Source of the DNA: Oscillospiraceae bacterium
GTDB lineage: Bacteria; Bacillota_A; Clostridia; Oscillospirales; Oscillospiraceae
Assembly (NCBI GenBank): GCA_017398105.1
Contig: JAFQHF010000025.1
Span: 1-64,000 of the forward strand
Direction: 5' to 3'
DNA: 64,000 bases
Every line of letters starts with the position of its first letter. Positions within the stretch are counted from its first letter, which is position 1. Both the position numbers and the translations under genes were made by a program. This document shows positions 6,806 to 12,997 of this stretch, piece after piece. The notes beneath the pieces were generated by a model. It saw only the letters and a program-made list of their open reading frames with translations. It made no database searches and was not told the origin of the DNA.

Positions 6806-8554
6806 TTATTTCACAGCATAGAGGACACCACAGTAGGGAGGAAGCTGTTTTTCAATGGATTTCTTCATGGAACGGCGCGTATTTCCGCCAAAGACTTCCC
6901 AGTCGGTATGCAGGAGCATTGTTGCACTGCCATCCACTTCCGGTACAATGGCCGATTCCTTGTCAGAGAAGTTGAACAGCACCAGTATGGTCTGCTTTCC
7001 ATCGGTGCGGATATAGCCAAATACACACTTGTTATCGCACTTACAATCTACCCACTTGAAACCGTCATAGGTATGATCCAGCGCCCAGATTGGTTTCTTT
7101 TTCAGGTACAGGCGATTCAGTTCTCCAATGTATCGATGGAAGGAATCATGGGCAGGCAGTTTCAGCAAGTCCCAGTCTGATTCCCGTCGTTCGTCCCACT
7201 CCCGGAACATCGCAAGTTCGTTCCCCATGAAGTTCAGCTTCTTGCCGGGATGGGTCATCATGTACAGGTACAGAAGCCTCGCCTGGGCAAACTTCTGCTT
7301 ATAGCTTCCGTGTAACTTTTCGATTATGGTCTTCTTGCCGTGAACCACTTCATCGTGGGAAAAGGGGAGAATGTAACGCTCGTTGTAGGCGTAGTAAATG
7401 GAGAAGGTGATTTTCTCCGGCATATTGCCCCGGTCGTAAGGATGACACGCAAAGTATTTCAGAGTGTCATGCATCCAGCCCAGGTCCCACTTGTAATCAA
7501 ACCCCAGGCCACCTTCTTCTACATCTTTGGTTACACCGGGGTAGGCGGTGGAATCCTCCGCAATCAGCATGGCGGTGGGATGGAGCCGGTGCAGACCCTG
7601 ATTCATAACCTTAATGAAATTGAGAGTGACACCATTTTCGCCACGCTTTTCATCTCCCTGCCAATAGATCAGTCGGCTGACTGCATCCATCCGCAGACCG
7701 TCAAAATGATATTCTTTCAGCCAGTAGTTGGCAGCGGATTGCAGAAAGCAGGCTACCTCCCGACGGGAGTGGATGAAATTATAGCTGCCCCATTCACTTT
7801 CACCCACATCCTTATGGAGGTATTCATAGAGGGCTGTACCGTCATATTCCTTCAACCCGTAGGCATCCACTGCAAAATGAACGGGAACAAAGTCCATGAT
7901 AGAACCGATCCCTGCATTATGGAGTTTGTCAATCAGTTCCATCAGCTGAGCTGCTGTGCCATACCGGGAGGTAGGAGCATAAAAGCCCGTGTTCTGATAT
8001 CCCCAGCTTCCGTCAAAGGGATGTTCCGAAAGAGGCAGGAACTCCACATAGTTGTAGCCGTACGCCTTGAGATACGCAATGAGTTCGTCCGCAATCTCAT
8101 TGTAGGTATACCACTCGCCATCCTTCTTTTTCCAGGAACCCAGATGCAGCTCATAGATGTTCAGGGGCTTGTCATAGCACCGGGTACGCTTCTTCATCCA
8201 TGTTTCATCGGTAAACTTGTATGCAGACAAATCCCGGATGATAGAACAGGCACCGGGGCGCAGTTCCATACCAAAGCCATAGGGGTCACAATGCTCCACC
8301 CGGCCATTCTGACCGTAAATCACATATTTGTACATTTGCCCCGGTTGGGCATCTTTGGAAAAGCCCACCCAGACACCGCTCTGATGAAGCTGCTGCAAGG
8401 GTACTTCTTTCCAACCATTAAATTCTCCCACCACATTGATGCCCCAGGCATTGGGAGCGTATGTGCGGAATACCACACCGCCGTCTTCCAGATGCGCTCC
8501 GAAGTATTCGTAAGCATCAAAGCTTTCTCCCATGTAGAATTTTTGCAGATTCAT
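6806..8554 (-). CDS. glgB: 1,4-alpha-glucan branching enzyme GlgB
   Basis: 582 residues, shorter than the common 630-740, so it has only one N-terminal carbohydrate-binding beta-sandwich (GEFNGW motif) before the GH13 barrel. Catalytic motifs: DGLRMDAV (nucleophile Asp), AEDST (acid Glu) and FSHDEVVHGK (third Asp). The start has AGGAGGTCATT ahead. The enzyme makes alpha-1,6 branches in glycogen. No other glycogen gene is in the window; it is a lone gene in the cotJC element, divergent from a TetR regulator with a palindromic site between them. Confidence 0.93.
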   Translation of the reverse strand: MNLQKFYMGESFDAYEYFGAHLEDGGVVFRTYAPNAWGINVVGEFNGWKEVPLQQLHQSGVWVGFSKDAQPGQMYKYVIYGQNGRVEHCDPYGFGMELRPGACSIIRDLSAYKFTDETWMKKRTRCYDKPLNIYELHLGSWKKKDGEWYTYNEIADELIAYLKAYGYNYVEFLPLSEHPFDGSWGYQNTGFYAPTSRYGTAAQLMELIDKLHNAGIGSIMDFVPVHFAVDAYGLKEYDGTALYEYLHKDVGESEWGSYNFIHSRREVACFLQSAANYWLKEYHFDGLRMDAVSRLIYWQGDEKRGENGVTLNFIKVMNQGLHRLHPTAMLIAEDSTAYPGVTKDVEEGGLGFDYKWDLGWMHDTLKYFACHPYDRGNMPEKITFSIYYAYNERYILPFSHDEVVHGKKTIIEKLHGSYKQKFAQARLLYLYMMTHPGKKLNFMGNELAMFREWDERRESDWDLLKLPAHDSFHRYIGELNRLYLKKKPIWALDHTYDGFKWVDCKCDNKCVFGYIRTDGKQTILVLFNFSDKESAIVPEVDGSATMLLHTDWEVFGGNTRRSMKKSIEKQLPPYCGVLYAVK

Positions 8555-8584
8555 AATGACCTCCTTGCGTGATACACTTGTGTC

Positions 8585-8622
8585 GATTTCTTCTTTGTGC
8601 TATCATAGCATAAGAAGAAATC
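8585..8622. promoter_or_regulatory. Nested palindrome between glgB and the TetR gene (probable operator)
   Basis: Outer arms GATTTCTTCTT (8585-8595) and AAGAAGAAATC (8612-8622) match perfectly, and an inner palindrome TGCTATCATAGCA sits at 8598-8610. It covers the glgB -10 region and lies 58 bp before the TetR start, a position fitting autoregulation and repression of glgB. Binding is inferred. Confidence 0.6.
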
Positions 8623-8631
8623 CGGTTGCAA
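8602..8631 (-). promoter_or_regulatory. glgB promoter
   Basis: On the minus strand TTGCAA (8626-8631), an 18-bp spacer and TATGAT (8602-8607) form a fair vegetative promoter. The -10 is inside the palindrome at 8585-8622. Confidence 0.5.
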
Positions 8632-8679
8632 TAGCTCTGCCGCAACTGACACGCTGGGAAAGAAAGTGGGTCTTTTTTT

Positions 8680-9222
8680 ATGTATCACAAGCAGGCAAAC
8701 AAGACGGCCATCCAGAGCCAGCACATGATCACAGATGCTCTGTTCAGCCTTATGAAGCGCAAGCCCTTTCAGCAGATCACTGTCACGGAAATCTGTGAGG
8801 AAGCCGCCGTGGGCCGTAAGACCTTTTACCGTAACTTTGAACTTCGGGAGGATGTGATCGACTTCTGGCTGGATTTACGGTGTGAGGAATGCCGGGAGGT
8901 GCTGCTTCCGGTTCCCTTGGAAGAACAGCTTTACCATTACTGCATCTTTCTAAAAAAACATATGGATGTGCTGATCGTGCTCTACCAAAATGGTCTGCAT
9001 CCCATGGTGGGGAAGAAATTCTCCGTTTTTATGCCATACACTATGCCCCTGTGGTCACAAGATCCGGTGGAGCAGGAGTACCGCAGCCAGTATATTATTG
9101 CAGGCATTGATGCCATCATCCGTGTCTGGGTGACTCGTGGATTTCAGGAAAGTGTTGAAGAGATTGCAGAAATCGTCAAACGGGCCCAGGATCGGCAAAT
9201 TCCCATGCATACTTCAGTTTAA
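8680..9222 (+). CDS. TetR/AcrR-family transcriptional regulator
   Basis: 180 residues. The N-terminal TetR helix-turn-helix is clear: ITDALFSLMKRKPFQQITV, then TEICEEAAVGRKTFYRNFE. The C-terminal half is helical and unlike any class I can name, so the ligand is unknown. It is divergent from glgB across a palindrome and 38 bp upstream of the manganese catalase gene, so it may control either or both. A weak ribosome-binding site precedes ATG 8680. Confidence 0.88.
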   Translation: MYHKQANKTAIQSQHMITDALFSLMKRKPFQQITVTEICEEAAVGRKTFYRNFELREDVIDFWLDLRCEECREVLLPVPLEEQLYHYCIFLKKHMDVLIVLYQNGLHPMVGKKFSVFMPYTMPLWSQDPVEQEYRSQYIIAGIDAIIRVWVTRGFQESVEEIAEIVKRAQDRQIPMHTSV

Positions 9223-9260
9223 ATTGGAAAAACTATACTACGAAAGTGAGGTTTTTTCCA

Positions 9261-9929
9261 ATGTTCAAACACGAAAAGCTGTTATTTCACCCGGTGGAAG
9301 TGGAACGTCCCAACCCCCAGTATGCAGCGCTGCTGCAGGAACAGCTGGGCGGTGCCAACGGCGAACTGAAAGCGGCCATGCAGTATATGTCACAGAGTTT
9401 CCGGATCAAAGACCCGGAGATCAAGGATCTCTTTCTGGACATCGCCGCCGAGGAGCTGAGCCACATGGAAATGGTAGCCCAGACTATCAACCTTCTAAAC
9501 GGGCACGATGTGGATGCCGCCACTGTTCCTGCCGGTGAAATTCAGACCCATGTACTGATGGGCCTGAACCCGGGGCTGATCAACGCATCCGGCTATTCCT
9601 GGACCGGGGACTATGTGACCGTCACCGGGGATCTTTGTGCCGACCTGCTCAGCAATATCGCTTCTGAGCAGCGGGCTAAGGTTGTTTATGAATACCTGTA
9701 CCGTCAGATTGATGACAAGAAAGTAAAGCAGACCATCGACTTCCTTCTGAACCGGGAGGAGGCCCACAACGCCATGTTCCGGGAGGCCTTCAACAAGGTG
9801 CAAAACACCGGCTCCAACCGGGATTTCGGCACCACCAAGGCAGCAAAGATGTATTTCAGCCTCTCTGAGCCGTCGCCCAAAGAGTCTCCCTTTCCCAATG
9901 CAAAGGTGAATCCGCCTTCTTTCAACTAA
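9261..9929 (+). CDS. Manganese catalase, complete CotJC paralogue inside the element
   Basis: 222 residues from ATG 9261 (GTGAGG 9 bp upstream; a GTG at 9246 is that ribosome-binding site). It keeps all dimanganese ligands of the family: Glu in NGELKAAMQY, Glu/His in AAEELSHMEM, Glu in ASEQRAK and His in NREEAHNAMF. It should dismutate hydrogen peroxide. It is a diverged relative of the split cotJC but intact, and it is carried within the very element that breaks cotJC. It follows the TetR gene by 38 bp. The C terminus (SEPSPKESPFPNAKVNPPSF) is Pro-rich and likely extended. Confidence 0.92.
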   Translation: MFKHEKLLFHPVEVERPNPQYAALLQEQLGGANGELKAAMQYMSQSFRIKDPEIKDLFLDIAAEELSHMEMVAQTINLLNGHDVDAATVPAGEIQTHVLMGLNPGLINASGYSWTGDYVTVTGDLCADLLSNIASEQRAKVVYEYLYRQIDDKKVKQTIDFLLNREEAHNAMFREAFNKVQNTGSNRDFGTTKAAKMYFSLSEPSPKESPFPNAKVNPPSFN

Positions 9930-9935
9930 GAATAC

Positions 9936-9963
9936 GAGCCGCCCAACCTGGGCGGCTCTGTTT
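9936..9963. terminator. Bidirectional terminator, Mn catalase / MATE
   Basis: GAGCCGCCC (9936-9944) pairs with GGGCGGCTC (9950-9958), followed by TGTTTG. It lies between converging genes. Confidence 0.8.
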
Positions 9964-9965
9964 GT

Positions 9966-11309
9966 TTATCGGGATATTCGTTTCAGCATAACGAAATAGC
10001 TTGGCACCAGGATCAGATCGGCACCGAACCATGCCAGGACTTCGGCAATGAAGATGCCGTTTTCACCCGTAAGGGCAGGAAGGAGCAGGACACCACCGGT
10101 ACGCATGATGAACTCCGCAATACCCGATACCATGGGAAGCACCGTATTTCCCATACCCTGAACTGCCGAACGGGTCACATGGAGGATATAGAGGATGGGC
10201 AGGCAGATGCTCATAATGGACAGGTATGTCACGCCTACCTTTAATGCTGCAGCAGCTTCCTCCGGCGTACCGGAAATGAATGCACCCACAATGCGCTGTC
10301 CGAAAACCAGCATCACGGCCGCAATGACAGCAGAGGTTGCCAAAGCCACAGTAATGGCCCATTTCATGCCGGTTCTGATCCGATCAATCTTGGATGCGCC
10401 CAGATTCTGGCCCACATAGGTGATCATGGCGTAGCCATAGGAGGTTGCGGCAATTTCCAGCACACCATAGAGCTTGTTTGCCGCCGTAAAGCCACCGATG
10501 AAGGCCACACCGTATCCATTGACAACGCCTTGGATAATCATACCACCCACGGCAATGATTGCATTCTGGGCTGCCATGGGAGAACCCAGGGACAAAAGCC
10601 GTCCGGCCATGGCAGGTTTCAGGGAGAAATGGGATTTACGAAGCGTCAGGAATTCGATTTTTTTGATCTTCAGCAGGCAGTAGATACTGGAAATACCCTG
10701 AGCAATCAATGTAGCAATGGCTGCACCTGCAATGCCCCAGCGGAACACCAGCACGAACAACAGATCCAGAACGATATTGGAGATCGCTGCCACAATCATG
10801 GCATACAAAGGCGTCTGGCCGTCACCAAGAGAACGCAGGATGGTGGCCAGCAGATTATAGACCATGACGATCGGAATGCCCAGAAACATGATCCGCAAGT
10901 ACAACAGGGAACTGCCCATAATCTCCGGTGGTGTATTCAACAGGACGAGAACCGGCTCCGCCACGGCCTGTCCCAGGATCAGAAACAGCAAGGCAGACAG
11001 TACCGACAGGGAAGTGGAGCTGCCCACCACACTGCGCAGGCTTTCAAACTGCTTGGCACCGAATTCCCGGGCCATCATGATTCCGAATCCCTGGGTCACA
11101 CCCTGGATCATACCCAGGAGCAGCCAATACAGCCAGTCGGTGGCTCCCAGTGCCGCCAGAGCATCCACACCCAGGGCTTTGCCTACCACCATGGTATCCA
11201 CCACAGTGTATAATTGTTGGAAAATATTGCCCACCATCAGTGGCAAGGCGAAGGAAACGATCAGCGGCAACGGCTTTCCGGTGGTCATATCTTTGATTTT
11301 GGCACTCAT
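9966..11309 (-). CDS. MATE-family efflux transporter
   Basis: 447 residues and about twelve hydrophobic segments. The N terminus reads MSAKIKDMTTGKPLPLIVSF and continues PLMVGNIFQQLYTVVDTMVVG, the typical start of the clostridial NorM/DinF-like MATE group, with the two-fold MatE repeat. It exports cationic compounds in exchange for sodium ions or protons; the substrate is unknown. It is the last full gene of the element, reading away from the right attachment core. Start ATG 11309 has a weak GAGGTATCTTT upstream. Confidence 0.92.
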   Translation of the reverse strand: MSAKIKDMTTGKPLPLIVSFALPLMVGNIFQQLYTVVDTMVVGKALGVDALAALGATDWLYWLLLGMIQGVTQGFGIMMAREFGAKQFESLRSVVGSSTSLSVLSALLFLILGQAVAEPVLVLLNTPPEIMGSSLLYLRIMFLGIPIVMVYNLLATILRSLGDGQTPLYAMIVAAISNIVLDLLFVLVFRWGIAGAAIATLIAQGISSIYCLLKIKKIEFLTLRKSHFSLKPAMAGRLLSLGSPMAAQNAIIAVGGMIIQGVVNGYGVAFIGGFTAANKLYGVLEIAATSYGYAMITYVGQNLGASKIDRIRTGMKWAITVALATSAVIAAVMLVFGQRIVGAFISGTPEEAAAALKVGVTYLSIMSICLPILYILHVTRSAVQGMGNTVLPMVSGIAEFIMRTGGVLLLPALTGENGIFIAEVLAWFGADLILVPSYFVMLKRISR

Positions 11310-11444
11310 AAAGATACCTCACATATATGTTAACTTTTAATATCTTATCATATCCGACATTGCTTTTCAATGCATTGAAATTTTCGTTCTGTTCAGGCCT
11401 GCATCGGCGATCTGTCCGACAGGGAAGTGGATGAAATGGTGCGC

Positions 11445-11459
11445 GGTGTCATTTTGACC
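11445..11459. repeat. Right inner attachment arm
   Basis: GGTGTCATTTTGACC directly abuts the core. Its reverse complement GGTCAAAATGACACC is close to the left arm GGTTCAAAATGGAACC (844-859). Confidence 0.55.
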
Positions 11460-11471
11460 CTTCTGTACCTA
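11460..11471. repeat. Right attachment core (12-bp direct repeat)
   Basis: CTTCTGTACCTA, identical to 827-838. To its right the sequence is cotJC coding DNA. To its left cotJC homology stops and the minus-strand frame ends three codons later (GSK, stop at 11,449-11,451). Confidence 0.85.
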
Positions 11472-11658
11472 TATCAGTGAGCAAACCTTTCAGCTCATCA
11501 AATGGCATGGAGTACCGTTGAGACAAATAGCGAAGGGACGCTCCCAATTCCCCGTCCGGCCCGCCATATTGTGAAATGATAATTGACGCGAGCCTTGGGT
11601 TCGGCTTACTGATTTTTACCGGATATTGCAATTTTTTATCGTAAATAAACATACTCAC
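11460..11658 (-). pseudogene. cotJC: cotJC 5' segment, interrupted at codon 66
   Basis: Start ATG 11658 overlaps the cotJAB stop (11,655) by 4 bp. The 66 native residues are very typical CotJC: MFIYDKKLQYPV, then ISQYGGPDGELGASLRYLSQ with the first Glu metal ligand, and LTDIGTE. They end at the insertion point, after which the frame runs GSK-stop. Joined through the repeat to 838-612 the protein continues ELGHLEMIG in frame. CotJC is an inner-coat manganese catalase of spores, normally near 190 residues. In the arrangement shown here only a dead 69-residue stub can be made. Confidence 0.9.
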
Positions 11659-12101
11659 CCCTCCTTATTGGCACAAAATTCCCAAGGCCATGGATCATCC
11701 AGCCAATCATAACACTCCCGCTCAGAAGCCTTCATATGATTCAGAGGTCCATGATTTCGTTTGTATTCGTCTACGCAATGCCCATACAGCTTTTGATAAT
11801 TACGGTACAGTGCCAACGCTTCCTGATCCTCACGATGCGTATCCAGATAAAGCGCCAGTTCCTGTATTGCAAAATTAAGCGCCTGCAGCTCTGTCATTGG
11901 CGTGACTGGTTTTTCCTTTTGATTGACCATCCCCATGAACGGGAGATCCAGTCCCGGAAACAAGGTTCCGCGCACCATGCCCTTACGAGCCTCATACCTG
12001 GGCGGGTTCTCCAGCTGAAAAGGAACATAAGCATTGGCCAAAGGTCCCATCGCAGGAAGTCGCCCTTCACGGCCAGATTCCGCCGTATTTTTCCTGGTCA
12101 A
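11655..12101 (-). CDS. CotJA-CotJB fused spore coat protein
   Basis: 148 residues. Residues about 20-60 match CotJA (LANAYVPFQ ... GTLFPGLDLPF). Residues about 70-145 match CotJB (LNFAIQELALYLDTHREDQE ... GPLNHMKA ... DDPWPWE). In B. subtilis these are two genes, cotJA and cotJB. Here one open frame covers both, joined by a linker around NQKEKPVTPM. The start is TTG 12101, eight bases after AAGGAGG; no in-frame ATG fits. It is followed by cotJC with a 4-bp overlap, so the cotJ operon order is kept. CotJ proteins assemble together in the spore coat. Confidence 0.88.
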   Translation of the reverse strand: MTRKNTAESGREGRLPAMGPLANAYVPFQLENPPRYEARKGMVRGTLFPGLDLPFMGMVNQKEKPVTPMTELQALNFAIQELALYLDTHREDQEALALYRNYQKLYGHCVDEYKRNHGPLNHMKASERECYDWLDDPWPWEFCANKEG

Positions 12102-12146
12102 AAGTCATTCCTCCTTATTTTTCAGTCAGAACTGTCGTTCCATGTC

Positions 12147-12156
12147 AATCTATGCA
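12147..12156 (-). promoter_or_regulatory. Possible sigma-E -10 of the cotJ operon
   Basis: On the minus strand TGCATAGATT lies 46 bp before the cotJAB start. CATAGATT fits the sigma-E -10 at 7 of 8 positions, and GAACTTT lies 14 bp further up (5 of 7 to the -35). The cotJ operon of B. subtilis is sigma-E dependent. The same 10-mer precedes the element's recombinase operon. Confidence 0.5.
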
Positions 12157-12192
12157 TCCATCTCTCGAAAAGTTCAAAAATGGCAGCCTCAC

Positions 12193-12200
12193 GCATAAAA
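12193..12200 (+). promoter_or_regulatory. Possible sigma-E/G -10 of cwlD
   Basis: CATAAAAT lies 20 bp before the cwlD start and matches the sigma-E -10 at 7 of 8 bases. TCAAAAA 14 bp upstream is a poor -35. cwlD is mother-cell expressed in B. subtilis, which fits. Confidence 0.35.
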
Positions 12201-12219
12201 TCCAGCAGAGGTGTTGCGT

Positions 12220-12921
12220 ATGAAGAAGAACATGCCATGGCTGCTGTGCTGCCTGATAACCGGCACGGTATTCCTGTCTGCTGCCCATTATGGAAGCCGT
12301 GCAATCAGTGTGATTTCCGAGAACACGCCCATTCCACGAAAAAACTGCATTATCATCGATGCTGGGCATGGTGGGGAAGATGGTGGCGCTGTCTCCTGTA
12401 CAGGGCTTCCGGAAAGCAGATATAATCTGGAAATTGCATGTCGTCTGAATGATCTGCTTCATCTGATCGGCCATGATACAAGAATGACCCGTACCGAAGA
12501 CATTTCCATTTATACAAAAGGGGAGAGCCTGTCAGAGAAAAAGATATCCGACCTGAAAGAACGGGCAAAAATTGTAAATTCCACAGAAAATGGCATTTTG
12601 ATCAGTATTCATCAAAACAATTTTTCTGATAGCCGCTACAAGGGACCACAGGTTTTCTTCAGTATGAACGAACAAAGCAGACGCCTTGCAAAACAAATGC
12701 AGTCTGATCTAACAGATTGTCTTTGTCCCGGCAGCAAACGCATGAGTAAAAAAAGTAGCGGAATATATTTGATGGACCACATCAAGACAACCGGAATTCT
12801 GATCGAATGCGGTTTTTTATCCAACCCGGAAGAGGAAGCGAATTTACGGTCCGCTTCCTATCAGAAAAAGCTATGTTGCGCGATCACTTCCTCTGTTTCT
12901 GAATTTCTTTCGAACACTTGA
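12220..12921 (+). CDS. cwlD: Spore-cortex N-acetylmuramoyl-L-alanine amidase CwlD
   Basis: 233 residues from ATG 12220 (AGAGGTG upstream). It has an N-terminal membrane segment (about residues 5-25) and one Amidase_3 domain. Zinc ligands: His in IIDAGHGGEDGGA, Glu in ESRYNLEIA and His in SIHQNN; catalytic Glu in LIECGFLSN. CwlD removes peptide side chains so that muramic-delta-lactam can form in the spore cortex, which germination enzymes need. Length and layout are typical. It diverges from the cotJ operon, so two sporulation loci are adjacent here. Confidence 0.92.
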   Translation: MKKNMPWLLCCLITGTVFLSAAHYGSRAISVISENTPIPRKNCIIIDAGHGGEDGGAVSCTGLPESRYNLEIACRLNDLLHLIGHDTRMTRTEDISIYTKGESLSEKKISDLKERAKIVNSTENGILISIHQNNFSDSRYKGPQVFFSMNEQSRRLAKQMQSDLTDCLCPGSKRMSKKSSGIYLMDHIKTTGILIECGFLSNPEEEANLRSASYQKKLCCAITSSVSEFLSNT

Positions 12922-12946
12922 CCGCATTGCATTTCACTGATATAAT
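12918..12946 (+). promoter_or_regulatory. radA promoter
   Basis: TTGACC (12918-12923), 17 bp, TATAAT (12941-12946): a near-consensus vegetative promoter 52 bp before radA. Confidence 0.75.
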
Positions 12947-12997
12947 GCATATTATAATTAACGATAAAATTCAAATGCATTACTTGAGGCGGATATC

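Larger units (their letters stand above)
827..11471. mobile_element. cotJC-intervening element, 10,633 bp, serine-recombinase type
   Basis: The element is bounded by identical 12-bp direct repeats and sits inside one gene. Its serine recombinase operon lies at one end and reads inward. Joining 11,472 to 838 through the repeat gives ...TDIGTE-ELGHLEMIG..., an uninterrupted CotJC frame, so precise excision would repair this break. Imperfect inverted arms flank the core inside the element (844-859 and 11,445-11,459), as expected for a serine-integrase attP. Known relatives of this arrangement are the sigK skin element and the spsM and spoVFB elements of Bacillus. Cargo: hydrolases, Bcp, YaaA, NnrE, GlgB, TetR, Mn catalase and MATE. 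No phage structural or conjugation genes are seen. Actual excision is inferred. Confidence 0.85.
11379..11480 (+). pseudogene. Gene-end remnant crossing the right attachment core
   Basis: A frame opening after a TGA at 11,376-11,378 reads DLSDREVDEMVRGVILTLLY, ending LYQ and a stop at 11,478-11,480. It looks coding and runs straight through the 12-bp core. If the element circularised, the frame would continue without a stop into the remnant at 842-973 at the other end, in the same phase. It may therefore be the 5' part of a gene that spans attP in the circular form. No family recognised. Confidence 0.35.

Noticed and set aside
7340..8572. A 410-residue plus-strand open frame
   Set aside because: It is antisense to glgB, which has complete GH13 motifs. 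No ribosome-binding site or family signal.
9261..9929. That the element's manganese catalase is the missing part of cotJC
   Set aside because: It is a complete protein of the same family with its own start and all ligands, and is on the opposite strand. Its sequence differs clearly from the cotJC pieces.
827..11471. Ordinary IS insertion with target-site duplication as the cause of the cotJC split
   Set aside because: A transposon duplication would not sit in a 10.6-kb segment with a serine recombinase at one end. No terminal inverted repeats or DDE transposase are found, and the 12-bp repeats are better read as attachment cores.
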